Positions 45,029-54,870 of a DNA stretch of 64,000 nt are shown here, piece by piece. Source of the stretch: Paraflavitalea sp. CAU 1676. Its GTDB lineage: Bacteria; Bacteroidota; Bacteroidia; Chitinophagales; Chitinophagaceae. Position 1 is the first letter of the stretch. Each line of letters begins with the position of its first letter. The position numbers and the translations under genes are program-made. The stretch lies in assembly GCF_029223285.1 (NCBI RefSeq), contig NZ_JARHUJ010000008.1:372001-436000 (forward strand), written 5' to 3'. The notes under the pieces are model-generated. The model worked only from the letters and a program-made list of their open reading frames with translations. It was not told the origin of the DNA and made no database searches.

Positions 45029-47422
45029 TTATTCGTTCCTTAAACTGTTGATAGGGTTGGCCCGGGCTGCCCGAACGGCATGTATGCCGATGGTGACCAA
45101 CGTAATGAACATCGCCAGCACTCCGGCCAGCACAAATACCCACCACTGGATACCGACGCGGTAGGCGAAGCCCTGCAGCCAGTTGTGCATGCCCATCCAG
45201 GCAATCGGCGTAGCGATCACGATAGCGATCACCACCAACCTGATAAAGTCTTTGCTCAGCATGCTGACGATCGATGGTACAGAGGCGCCCAATACCTTGC
45301 GGATGCCGATCTCTTTCACCTTTTGCTGTGCTGTAAACGCGGCAAGTCCGAATAAGCCAAGGGCTGCAATGGATACGGCCAGTATCGTGAATATCAGTGC
45401 CAGGGTTTCCTGTTTTTGTTCGGCGGCATACTGGCGGGCAAAGTTTTGATCGAGGAAGTTGAACTCGACAGGATTGCTCTTGTCGAGCTCGTGGTACACT
45501 TTTTCAATCCATGCCAGCGCCTCTTTCGTATGCGCCGTATTGATCTTTACATACACATTGTCTTCCATCGAAGCCACCGGCGGCATCATCAGCACCATCG
45601 GCTCCACTTTGTGTTGCAGGGAATAGGTATGAAAATCCTTGACCACGCCTACTACTGTTCTTTCACCCACCTCTCCTTGTCCGTAGGTAAAACGGACGCG
45701 TTTGTGCAGGGCATCTTTCCACCCCAGTTCGCGCAGCAGGGTTTCATTGATCAGGGCCGATCCGTATTTGTCGGCTTCATTGCCAGGTGTAAAATTTCTT
45801 CCCTGGCTTAACTGAATACCCATGGTGCCGAGGTAATCCGCGTCTACCATCAGTTCCTGCGACATTTTATTGCTGGTGGAGAAGGAGCCGTCATTCATTT
45901 CAAATACAAATCCATGCGCGCCGAGGTCATTGTTGCCGATGGGGTTTCCTGCTACCGCAACGCCTTCTATCAATGGGTTTTGGGTAAGCTGGATCTTCAT
46001 GGCACCGGTTTGCTTGCGCACTTCCCGGTCATGTATATGGAAGGTGAGTACCTGCTCTTTATTGAAGCCCAGGTCCTTTTTGGAGGTGTATTGTAATTGC
46101 CGGTATATAATGATCGATCCGGCGATCATGATCACGGTGATGGTGAATTGGAATACGACCAGCGATTTGCGGAAGAGTATATTGTTCGACAAGTTGCCCA
46201 TTTGCCCCTTCAAGGCCGGGATCGCTTTGAAGCGGGAGAGGAACAGGGCAGGGTAGAGGCCGCTGAAGGCGCCGGCCAGCAAGGCAAATACAATCACGCA
46301 CAACAGCGTGGTGAAAGTACCAAAGCGCCAGAGGCTGAGCTCCTTTCCCGAGAGCGTATTGAATAAAGGTAGCAGCACGGTGGTGAAAAAGCCTGCGGCC
46401 AGTGTGGCTACTACGGTCAGTATCAGGGCTTCGGCGATGAACATGCCGATGAGGTGCCCCCTTCCCGAGCCGATCACTTTACGCACCCCTACTTCTTTGA
46501 TGCGGGTAGAGGATCGTGCCGTGGAAAGGTTGATATAATTGATGATGGCGATGATCAATACCAGTATCGCAATAGAGGCAAAAATATACACCCGTGTAAT
46601 GCTGCTGTTGGGGCCGATCTCTATCTGCAGATCGGAATGCAGGTGAATGGCGGTGAGCGGCTGCAACTCCATCCGGTAATCGTTCACCCGCATGATCTTT
46701 TGAATAGTTCGGGCGGCGAAGGCTGGCAGGGCTGCTTCGAGCTTCTTTACCTGCGCTCTTTCGCGAAGCAGCAGGTAAGTATAGCTGTTGAAGTTTTGCC
46801 AGTTGTCGGTATAGTTGGCAGGCAGCGAACGCAGGCCGCTGAAACGCATGTGCGTGTTGCCAGGCACATCCTTCATGACACCGGTTACTTTATTGGGAAA
46901 GTTATTCGAAAAGAAGACGGTTTGGTTGAGCGCCTTCTGCGGATCGTTAAAGAGTTTACGGGCCAGGGTTTCGGAGATGACGATCGATTGTGGCTCACGC
47001 AGTGCGGTTGCAGGATCGCCGGCAATAAATGGATACGTGAATACCTTGAATATGTTCGCATCGGCAAAGAAGACGTCCTCGGCCTTAACCGGGTTATTTT
47101 TAAAGGAAACGATGCCTCCGCCTTCCGGTATAATACGGGTAGCTTCCTGTATGTCCGGGAAGGTTTCCTTCAACGCCGGTGCAAAGGGGGCTGAGGTAGA
47201 TGCCTGGTGTATATCACCACCATCCCAGCGGGTATGCTGCGCTACGCGGTACACCCGGCTGGCGTTGGTATGGAATCGGTCATAGCTCAGTTCATCGGCC
47301 ACATACAGGGCAATGAGCCAGAAGGCGGTGAGCCCAATGGTGAGACCCGCGATATTGATGGCTGCATACGCTTTGTTGCGCTGCAGGTTGCGGAAGGCCG
47401 TTTTGAAATAATTGCGAAACAT
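45029..47422 (-). CDS. Array permease 7
   Basis: 797 residues, starting MFRNYFKTAFRNLQRNK. Post-TM1 motif is DELSYDRFHT, the family consensus. Coupling motifs are IKEVGVRKVIGS and VKEIGIRKVLGAS. The periplasmic motif is GVVKDFHTYSLQHKV, followed by a Met-rich strand (EPMVLMMPPVASM). FLDQ replaces FLDE. The tail is ANPINSLRNE. It follows AP6 by 54 bp. Confidence 0.93.
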   Translation of the reverse strand: MFRNYFKTAFRNLQRNKAYAAINIAGLTIGLTAFWLIALYVADELSYDRFHTNASRVYRVAQHTRWDGGDIHQASTSAPFAPALKETFPDIQEATRIIPEGGGIVSFKNNPVKAEDVFFADANIFKVFTYPFIAGDPATALREPQSIVISETLARKLFNDPQKALNQTVFFSNNFPNKVTGVMKDVPGNTHMRFSGLRSLPANYTDNWQNFNSYTYLLLRERAQVKKLEAALPAFAARTIQKIMRVNDYRMELQPLTAIHLHSDLQIEIGPNSSITRVYIFASIAILVLIIAIINYINLSTARSSTRIKEVGVRKVIGSGRGHLIGMFIAEALILTVVATLAAGFFTTVLLPLFNTLSGKELSLWRFGTFTTLLCVIVFALLAGAFSGLYPALFLSRFKAIPALKGQMGNLSNNILFRKSLVVFQFTITVIMIAGSIIIYRQLQYTSKKDLGFNKEQVLTFHIHDREVRKQTGAMKIQLTQNPLIEGVAVAGNPIGNNDLGAHGFVFEMNDGSFSTSNKMSQELMVDADYLGTMGIQLSQGRNFTPGNEADKYGSALINETLLRELGWKDALHKRVRFTYGQGEVGERTVVGVVKDFHTYSLQHKVEPMVLMMPPVASMEDNVYVKINTAHTKEALAWIEKVYHELDKSNPVEFNFLDQNFARQYAAEQKQETLALIFTILAVSIAALGLFGLAAFTAQQKVKEIGIRKVLGASVPSIVSMLSKDFIRLVVIAIVIATPIAWMGMHNWLQGFAYRVGIQWWVFVLAGVLAMFITLVTIGIHAVRAARANPINSLRNE

Positions 47423-47476
47423 AGACTAAAGGTTTATAGTGCAAAGGCGGTGCAGGCACCGCCTGTTGTTGCCATA

Positions 47477-49867
47477 TTATTCGCTTCGCAGGCTTTTCAC
47501 CGGGTTGCTAAGGGCTGCCCGGATGGCCTGAAAGCTTACTGTGCCGGCAGCGATCGCCAATACAATTACACCAGCAGCGCCAAATAAGATCCAGCCAACG
47601 CTGGTGCGGTAAGCGAAATCTTCGAGCCAACGCTGCATCGCCCACCAGGTAGCGGGTACCGTGATGGCAAATGCGATCAACACCAGTTTCATAAAACCTT
47701 TCGATACCAGCAGCAATATCTGGGGCACAGTAGCGCCCAGTACTTTGCGGATGCCAATCTCTTTGCGACGTTGCTGCATGGCGTGGTACGATAATCCAAA
47801 GAGACCCATACACGCCAGACCGATGGCGATGGCGGCAAACAGGTTCATGATCTGCGACAGTCTTTGCTCGCCCTGGTACATTTTATTGTAATCCTCATCC
47901 AGGAAATGGTAGTCGAACGGCCGGTGAGCTACGAGCTGTTTCCATTTCTGTTGCAACGTACCGATCGTTTGCGGCAGGTTGGCGCTGTTCACTTTTACCA
48001 ACAGGTTGTAGCTGTAAGCGGAAGGAAACAACACCAAAGGTTGAATGGCTTTGTGCAGGGATTGAAAATGGAAGTCTTCCATTACACCCTTCACAACGCC
48101 CGGGCGGCCCCCGTCAAGGAACATCCGTTGACCAACTGCGTTGGCGGCCGTCCACCCAAGGGCTTTGGCAGCCGATTCATTGAGGAGGAAGTGATACTGA
48201 ATGCCCTCCTTTTGGTCGTCGGATACGTCTATGATGTCCTGCCTGCTCAGGTTTGATCCTGCAAGCAGTTTAATATTCATGGTGGGAAGGTAGTCTTCAT
48301 CAATCGGGTTGGCGATCACCGACATATTATCGCTTTCGGGCATGGTAGCTGTGCGCATATTGTAACCACCTGCGATGGTGGTGGGCAGGTGGCCGGTGCG
48401 TGACACCGACTGAATGCCGGGTATAGCGGCCAGCTCCTGTTTGATGGTGCTGCCGATGTCATTCATTTTATTATCCCAGGGTAATACCAGTACATGGTCT
48501 CTGTCGTACCCCAGTTTCTTGTCTTGGATAAAACGCATTTGCTGGTGAATGACCATCGTGCCCACTACCAGGAATACTGATATGCCGAATTGGAACACGA
48601 TCAGGGTCTTGTGCAGCCAGGCGCCGCGACTGCCTGTTTTGCTGAGCGATCCTTTCAACACCTTTATAGGTTGAAAAGAGGATAAAACCAATGCGGGATA
48701 ACTACCAGCCAGCAGGCTGATGCACACAATGATCAACAATATAAAGCCGCCCACCACCGGCGTGAAGAGGGATGCGGTAGTGAGTTCGGTACCGGCCAGC
48801 CGGTTGAAGGCCGGCAGTAAGGCGATCACCATTGCAAGGCTAAGCAGTACCGCGAGTACCGACAGTAACAACGACTCGCTGAGGAATTGCCGGAAGATCT
48901 GCTGACGCAGCGCGCCAATGGCTTTGCGGATGCCCACTTCACGGCCCCGGTCGAGCGAACGGGCCGTGCTTAGATTCACATACGTAAAGCAGGCGATCAC
49001 CAGGATCAATACGGCTACTCCAGTAAGGATGTAGAGGTACGCAATATTGGTATTGGGCTCGAAGCTGTCGAACTCCGAACGCAGGTGAATATCGTTGAAG
49101 GGTTCCAGTATGAAACGTACAGAAGCATTTTTGCCGGCCATGTCTTTTTCCATGTAGGCATCCACCTTCGGCTGCATGGTCTTCATGCCCGCTTTATCTT
49201 TCAGCAACAGAAAGGTGGTATAGTTGGCATTCCACCAGGTTTCCACCTGGTTGGCTTCCAGCGAAGAAAAAGAGGCGAGGAAATCGAACTGCATCTGTGA
49301 ATTCGACGGACAGTTGGGAAGGATGCCCGTTACTTCATACGGCACACCACTGCTACCGATCTTTAATAGCTTACCCACGGGGTTCTGTGTCCCAAAATAC
49401 TTTTGAGCCGTAGCTGTGGTGAGTATCACTTTATTGAGACCTGAAAGTGCCTGCCGCTGATCGCCCTCGAGCAGTTTGAAGGAAAACAGGTTGAAGAAGG
49501 TGGAGTCGGCAAACATGAAACGTTTCTCTTCGAATTGCTTGTCACCGATGGCTACTACCCGCTTCAATTGGGTCATACGCACGCCGTTTTCCACTTCGGG
49601 AAAGGTGGTGGCGAATACGGGCAATACCTTCGTGCTGGTCACAGGTACTTTTTTCCAGTCGCCACTCGAGAATTTGTAATCCATCAATACCCGCGTTATG
49701 CGGTCGCCTTTTTGTTGAAACCGGTCGTAGCTGTATTCATGCTGAATATAGAGGCCGATCAGTAAGCAACAGGTAATACCGGTCATGAGGCCCAGTATAT
49801 TGATGAAGGCCATCGTCTTATTCTTCCACAGGTTCCGCCAGGCGGTTTTCAAATAGTTCTTAAACAC
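47477..49867 (-). CDS. Array permease 6
   Basis: 796 residues, starting MFKNYLKTAWRNLWKNK. Post-TM1 motif is HEYSYDRFQQ. Coupling motifs are GREVGIRKAIGA (Ala for Val) and RKEIGIRKVLGAT. The first periplasmic domain carries TGILPNCPSNSQMQFD with a Cys. The second domain contains a longer acidic insert (SRQDIIDVSDDQKEGIQYHF). The periplasmic motif GVMEDFHFQSLHKAI and FLDEDY are kept, as is the tail SNPVKSLRSE. It lies 56 bp after AP5. Confidence 0.93.
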   Translation of the reverse strand: MFKNYLKTAWRNLWKNKTMAFINILGLMTGITCCLLIGLYIQHEYSYDRFQQKGDRITRVLMDYKFSSGDWKKVPVTSTKVLPVFATTFPEVENGVRMTQLKRVVAIGDKQFEEKRFMFADSTFFNLFSFKLLEGDQRQALSGLNKVILTTATAQKYFGTQNPVGKLLKIGSSGVPYEVTGILPNCPSNSQMQFDFLASFSSLEANQVETWWNANYTTFLLLKDKAGMKTMQPKVDAYMEKDMAGKNASVRFILEPFNDIHLRSEFDSFEPNTNIAYLYILTGVAVLILVIACFTYVNLSTARSLDRGREVGIRKAIGALRQQIFRQFLSESLLLSVLAVLLSLAMVIALLPAFNRLAGTELTTASLFTPVVGGFILLIIVCISLLAGSYPALVLSSFQPIKVLKGSLSKTGSRGAWLHKTLIVFQFGISVFLVVGTMVIHQQMRFIQDKKLGYDRDHVLVLPWDNKMNDIGSTIKQELAAIPGIQSVSRTGHLPTTIAGGYNMRTATMPESDNMSVIANPIDEDYLPTMNIKLLAGSNLSRQDIIDVSDDQKEGIQYHFLLNESAAKALGWTAANAVGQRMFLDGGRPGVVKGVMEDFHFQSLHKAIQPLVLFPSAYSYNLLVKVNSANLPQTIGTLQQKWKQLVAHRPFDYHFLDEDYNKMYQGEQRLSQIMNLFAAIAIGLACMGLFGLSYHAMQQRRKEIGIRKVLGATVPQILLLVSKGFMKLVLIAFAITVPATWWAMQRWLEDFAYRTSVGWILFGAAGVIVLAIAAGTVSFQAIRAALSNPVKSLRSE

Positions 49868-49923
49868 GTGCCGTTGTTTTTATATTTTAATCGATCCAGG
49901 GCGCTTACGTCCTGACAATTCAT

Positions 49924-52371
49924 TTATTCACTACGCAGGCTCTTCACCGGATTGGCAATAGCCGCTTTAATGGCCTGAAAGCCGATGGTACAAAAAGTGA
50001 CCACCATGGCAATGGCGCCGGCCAGCACCAGTATCCACCAGCTAATATCAGTTCTGTACGCAAAGCTTTCCAGCCACCGGTGCATAAAGTACCAGGCAAT
50101 GGGCGATGCGATCAGTGTTGCGATCAGCACCAGTTGGAGGAACTCTTTCGATAACAGGGAGGTGATACTGGCAACGCTGGCGCCCAGTACTTTCCGGATG
50201 CCGATCTCTTTGGTCCGTTGCTGCATCAGGAAAGCTGCCAGTCCAAACAGGCCGATACAGGATATAAAAATGGCCATGCCCATTGCGGTGTTCATCAGCC
50301 GGGCTGTTTTTCTTTCCTGTTCGTAAAAGGATGCAATGGTCTCATCAAAGAAGGAAAGGTTCAGTTCTTTGTCGGGATAGATCGCCTGCCACTTGCTTTC
50401 GATGGCGGCCATGGTCTTTTGCCAGGTTGCTCCGGGTTGTGCGCCAGTCTGGAGCTTCACACTGATAGTGCGGGCAGCCTTGGCTGTCGTGGTGAGGAAG
50501 AAAGGGTTGATGGCTTCACGGAAGGATTTCGAGTGAAAGTCTTCTATAACGCCTACGATGGGGCCTCTTTTCCCGGAAATACCTACTTCTACCAGGTTGC
50601 CGATGGCTTTTGCGGGATCTTCATAACCCAGCGCACGCGCGCAACTGGCGTTAATGACAAACTCGCGTAGGGTATCGGAAGGCAATAGGTTGCGGCCTGC
50701 TATCAGTTTAATGTTATAGAGTGGCAGGTACTGGGCATCCGCAAAGCCGAAGGAAGCGATCAGTTCATTATCTGGCAGATTTCCGCCAATATTTTTCATC
50801 GAGGTGCCACCATGACGGTTGGCCGCCGGCGTTTCTCCATGCAGACTAACAGCGGTAACACCGGGTAGTTGCTGCAGCTGTTGGGCCAGTAATATCTTTT
50901 TAGCAGGGGTTTCTTCCCTGCCGGGTTTAAGGTTGATGATCGCCTCTTTGTCGAAGCCGGCATCGGTGGTAAGCATGTAATGGATCTGCTTGCCCACTAC
51001 AAGCGTTCCGATGATGAAGACCAGGGATACGGTAAACTGAAATACGATGAGTGATTTACGGAGGTATTGTCTGTGTTGTGGTGCACTGGCTGGTTGCCCT
51101 TTGAGGCTCGATACCGGATTGTACGCTGCAATGACCCGGGCCGGATAGAAGCCGGCCAGCAGGGTAGTAACGATCGTGATGCCCAGCAATATCACCCAGG
51201 TATGGATGGTAAAGGGTTGCAGGATCAAACCAGCCGGAATAAAGTCGTTAAAGGCGGCCAGTACCGGTTTTAGCATAAGGGCCGCTATTGTTACTGCCGT
51301 CAGGGTGATCAAAAACGTTTCTCCGAAGAACTGCAGGCGCAGGCCCAGGCGGCCACTGCCCAATACTTTGCGGATTCCTATTTCTTTAGATCGTTTGATG
51401 GATTGAGCCGTAGACAGGTTGATGAAATTGATTACGGCAATCAGCAGTATGAAAACGGCAATGCCCAGCAGGCCATACAAGGTTGGCAGGTGCACTTTGC
51501 GTGAATATCCATCTTCGTAAAGCGCATTGAAATGAAGGTCGGCCAAAGGCTGTAATGAAAGCGTATTCCCTTCGCCCCTTAAATTGTCTTTGGCGAATCG
51601 GGCCAGGCGGCTTTCCAGCTGGTTGCGTTGAACGCCGTTTGCCAGCTTTACATAGGCCTGCGAATAGTAATCCCACACCCCCCAACCTGTGAGGTCAATA
51701 TCGTTTTTCAGGAAACTGTGTTGAACAGTAGGGAGGGAGATAAAATCAGTAAAGTTGAGATCGGTGTTCCCTTTCCAGTCCTGCACGATGCCAGCTACCT
51801 GCAGTGGCAGTGAGTCGCGGTAGATCACTTCGCGGCCAATCAGGTCTTGCGCAGGAGCTTCGCCAAAATATTTCCTGGCGGCCGAGGCGGTGAGCACTAC
51901 CTGGAAGGGTTCGTTCATTACCGCTGCGTTGCCTGCCAGCCATTCGTAGTGGAAGATGGAGAAGTAGTCTTTTTCTGCTACGATGATGGGGGAAGGCTGT
52001 TCACGGAGTTGTTCAAACTTCAGGGGCTCCTGGCCGGCACGTGGGATCGTTACATTGGCGTAGTAGTTATAAAAGCCAGCTACCTCACCAAGGCCGCTCA
52101 CCTGCTCGCGCAGGTGCATGGGTAGGGGAGAGGGGACGTAGCCTTTTGGTTTGGGCGGTTCATTTTTGAACTGACTCGACCCTACTACCCGGTAAATATT
52201 TTCTCCACCGGGATGGAAGGTATCGTAGCTCAGCTCATGCCTGGCGATCAGTACGATCACCAGGCAGGCGCTGATACCCATTGCCAGCCCAAGTATGTTG
52301 ATCGTGGTATAGGCTTTATTTCTTAGTAAAGACCTCCATCCTGGCTTTAAGTAGTTCCACAACACTGGCAA
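49924..52371 (-). CDS. Array permease 5 (longest)
   Basis: 815 residues, starting MPVLWNYLKPGWRSLLRNK, with Pro-Gly in place of the usual Ile-Ala before Trp. Post-TM1 motif is HELSYDTFHP. A Pro-rich insert follows (NEPPKPKGYVPSPLP). Coupling motifs are SKEIGIRKVLGS and TKEIGIRKVLGAS. After TM4 it has AAYNPVSSLKGQ and in PCD2 REFVINASC, both shared in kind with AP8. The periplasmic motif is GVIEDFHSKSFREAI. The tail is ANPVKSLRSE. It follows AP4 by 31 bp. Confidence 0.93.
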   Translation of the reverse strand: MPVLWNYLKPGWRSLLRNKAYTTINILGLAMGISACLVIVLIARHELSYDTFHPGGENIYRVVGSSQFKNEPPKPKGYVPSPLPMHLREQVSGLGEVAGFYNYYANVTIPRAGQEPLKFEQLREQPSPIIVAEKDYFSIFHYEWLAGNAAVMNEPFQVVLTASAARKYFGEAPAQDLIGREVIYRDSLPLQVAGIVQDWKGNTDLNFTDFISLPTVQHSFLKNDIDLTGWGVWDYYSQAYVKLANGVQRNQLESRLARFAKDNLRGEGNTLSLQPLADLHFNALYEDGYSRKVHLPTLYGLLGIAVFILLIAVINFINLSTAQSIKRSKEIGIRKVLGSGRLGLRLQFFGETFLITLTAVTIAALMLKPVLAAFNDFIPAGLILQPFTIHTWVILLGITIVTTLLAGFYPARVIAAYNPVSSLKGQPASAPQHRQYLRKSLIVFQFTVSLVFIIGTLVVGKQIHYMLTTDAGFDKEAIINLKPGREETPAKKILLAQQLQQLPGVTAVSLHGETPAANRHGGTSMKNIGGNLPDNELIASFGFADAQYLPLYNIKLIAGRNLLPSDTLREFVINASCARALGYEDPAKAIGNLVEVGISGKRGPIVGVIEDFHSKSFREAINPFFLTTTAKAARTISVKLQTGAQPGATWQKTMAAIESKWQAIYPDKELNLSFFDETIASFYEQERKTARLMNTAMGMAIFISCIGLFGLAAFLMQQRTKEIGIRKVLGASVASITSLLSKEFLQLVLIATLIASPIAWYFMHRWLESFAYRTDISWWILVLAGAIAMVVTFCTIGFQAIKAAIANPVKSLRSE

Positions 52372-52402
52372 TGGTTTTAGTTGTTGATTAAATAATGTAT
52401 GC

Positions 52403-54814
52403 TTATTCGCTTCTTAAACTTTTAACGGGGTTCATCAAGGCGGCTTTGATCGCCTGGAAACTGATGGTGACGGCGGCTATCGCCAATGCGATGAAACCGG
52501 CCACTACAAATACACCTGCATTGATCGTGGTACGGTAGGCAAAGTCTTCGAGCCACTGCGTCATGACCCACCAGCTGGCCGGTATGGCCACCACGAGGGC
52601 TATGCCTACGAGGTACAGAAACTCTTTCGATACCAGCAGCAATACCTGCTGTATAGAAGCGCCCAATACTTTGCGGATACCGATCTCGCGGGTGCGCTGC
52701 TCTACGGTATAAGCCACCAGTCCAAACAGGCCAAGGCAGGCTATTACGATCGAGATCACGGCAAACACCGTAAACAATTGGCCGCTCTTTTCTTCAGCCG
52801 CATATAGGGTGGCAAACTGTTCATCCAGGAACATATACGTAAATGGGGTCGATGGGCTAAAAGACTCCCACGCCGCCTTGGTATCGGTCAGGAATTTCTT
52901 TATATCGGTTGTCTTAACCTTGGCCATCAGGGTGCCACCATTTCGGCCCATCAACATCATCAGGGGGGCGATCTTTTGACGGGCGGTCGCTGTGTGAAAA
53001 TCCTGTACAACACCTACAATGGTATATTCTATTTGACCCGACCGTACGATGGTGCGCCCTAGCGGATTGCCGCGGATACCCAGCGATTTGACCGCTGTTT
53101 CATTGATCACAACGCCCGATGAATCGGATGGGAAATCGGGTGAGAAGTTTCTACCCGCAACCACCTTCATGCCGAGGGTTGGTATGTAGTCATAGTCTAT
53201 CCGGTAAATGCCCGATTGTATCTCTTGCCTTGTTTCTCCCTGTTGCTCCGCTTTCAGGTAGACCTGTGAACCATCCTTCTTGTCACTGGTGGGAATGGCC
53301 CAGGAGGTTGTGGCATGCAGGATGCGTCTGTCTTGTTTCAACTTTTCTTTGAAAGCGGTTTCATTAGCGCCTAACCCGGCATAGGTGTCCTGGATCACCA
53401 GTACCTGATCTTTATCATATCCCAGCTTTTGGTTTTGCATGAAATTCAACTGGCGGTATACGATCAGGGTGGATATGATGAGTGCCGTTGAGATCACAAA
53501 TTGGAATACCACGAGGCCGCTCCTCAGAAGGTGCCCGCGTGGTTGACTGGCCAGGCGTCCTTTCAGTACTTTGATGGGCGCGAAAGAGGAAAGTACCAGC
53601 GAAGGATAAAGACCGGCGAGTACGCCTGTCAGCAAACTGAATCCGAATGCGGTCAGTAAAGAAGGCACCTGCAGGAAAAAGGTAATCCTGATATCCTTGC
53701 CCGACAGGTGGTTGAACGCCGGCAGCAGGAAGTATAGAGCTACGAGTGCGATGACGGTTGCCAGCAGGCTCAGCAAGATCGACTCGGCCAGGAATTGTGC
53801 GATCAGTTGCCCCTTCAATGAACCCATTACCTTGCGAATGCCCACTTCCCGTGCACGACGGGCTGCGCTGGCGGTAGAAAGGTTGGTGAAGTTTACGCAA
53901 GCGAGCAACAATATAAAGATTGCCAATGCGCCGAATATGTACAGGTAATTGATATCGCCATTGGCCTGCAATTCATATTTCGTATTGGAGTGGAGGTGAA
54001 TGTCTGTCAGCGGCTGCAGGAAGAAGCGGAAAGTGTTCACCGATTTCTGCGCTTCGGCCAGCGATATGCCCATATCCTGCTGCACTTCCGGAACCACATA
54101 TTTGGCTACCAGTTGCGGGAATTTGGCTTCAAGTTTCTTCGGATCGGTACCGGGCTGCAGGGTCAAATAGGTGTAGCGCGAAACATTACTCCAGGTTTCG
54201 TTTCTTGCCGGCAGGCTGCTCATGCTGATGGCCAGGTCGAAATGGAAATGCGAATTGCCTGGCAGTTGATCGAAAACACCGGTTACTTTATAGGTTTTGT
54301 CGTTAGCCGTCAACAGCTTGCCAATCGCTGGTTCCTTGTCAAAGTATTTGATAGCGACAGCCTTTGACAGAATGATCGAGTTGGGCTCCGTGAGTGCAGT
54401 TACCTGATTACCTTCCATCAATGGTATGGAAAAGGTATGGAGGAAGTTGGAATCGAGAAAAGCAACTTTATTTTCTTTAAACTTCTGTCCGTTGAAGGTG
54501 AAGTACCATTGTCCCAGTCCGGCAAACCTGGTGAAGGAGGTCACTTCGGGGAAAGCTTCTTTAATGCCCCTGCCAACGGCAGCGTCCACCAATGGAAAAT
54601 CGGTCGTACCGCCGTTTTCATCCAGGTGCAAGGCGACCCGGTACATATTATCCGACTCTTTGGCATACCGGTCATAGCTGAGCTCATCGTACACGAATGC
54701 GGCAATGAGTAAAAAACACGTGAGACCCACCGTTAAGCCGAAAACATTGATGAACGAAAAGGTCTTGTTCCGGACCAGGTTTCGCCATGCAATTTTGAAA
54801 TAATTTCTGATCAC
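52403..54814 (-). CDS. Array permease 4
   Basis: 803 residues, starting MIRNYFKIAWRNLVRNK. Post-TM1 motif is DELSYDRYAK. Coupling motifs are AREVGIRKVMGS (in an STASA context) and TREIGIRKVLGAS, with Arg for Lys in both. Periplasmic motif GVVQDFHTATARQKI is altered after FH. FLDEQF is intact. Its 3' end shares 29 exact bases with AP13, 23 kb away. It follows AP3 by 56 bp. Confidence 0.93.
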   Translation of the reverse strand: MIRNYFKIAWRNLVRNKTFSFINVFGLTVGLTCFLLIAAFVYDELSYDRYAKESDNMYRVALHLDENGGTTDFPLVDAAVGRGIKEAFPEVTSFTRFAGLGQWYFTFNGQKFKENKVAFLDSNFLHTFSIPLMEGNQVTALTEPNSIILSKAVAIKYFDKEPAIGKLLTANDKTYKVTGVFDQLPGNSHFHFDLAISMSSLPARNETWSNVSRYTYLTLQPGTDPKKLEAKFPQLVAKYVVPEVQQDMGISLAEAQKSVNTFRFFLQPLTDIHLHSNTKYELQANGDINYLYIFGALAIFILLLACVNFTNLSTASAARRAREVGIRKVMGSLKGQLIAQFLAESILLSLLATVIALVALYFLLPAFNHLSGKDIRITFFLQVPSLLTAFGFSLLTGVLAGLYPSLVLSSFAPIKVLKGRLASQPRGHLLRSGLVVFQFVISTALIISTLIVYRQLNFMQNQKLGYDKDQVLVIQDTYAGLGANETAFKEKLKQDRRILHATTSWAIPTSDKKDGSQVYLKAEQQGETRQEIQSGIYRIDYDYIPTLGMKVVAGRNFSPDFPSDSSGVVINETAVKSLGIRGNPLGRTIVRSGQIEYTIVGVVQDFHTATARQKIAPLMMLMGRNGGTLMAKVKTTDIKKFLTDTKAAWESFSPSTPFTYMFLDEQFATLYAAEEKSGQLFTVFAVISIVIACLGLFGLVAYTVEQRTREIGIRKVLGASIQQVLLLVSKEFLYLVGIALVVAIPASWWVMTQWLEDFAYRTTINAGVFVVAGFIALAIAAVTISFQAIKAALMNPVKSLRSE
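52404..52432. repeat. 29-bp exact repeat, copy 2 (3' end of AP4)
   Basis: Identical to 29247-29275. A weaker match occurs at the AP10 end (37755 onward). Confidence 0.8.
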
Positions 54815-54870
54815 TGTTAATTGTTTAAATGGTTTTCTATGCTTTATCGAGGGTGGTGTATACTATAGTT

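Noticed and set aside
45006-45146. Upstream extension of AP8 by 47 codons to an ATG
   Set aside because: It overlaps the AP7 end. The family N-terminus begins at the GTG at 45005.
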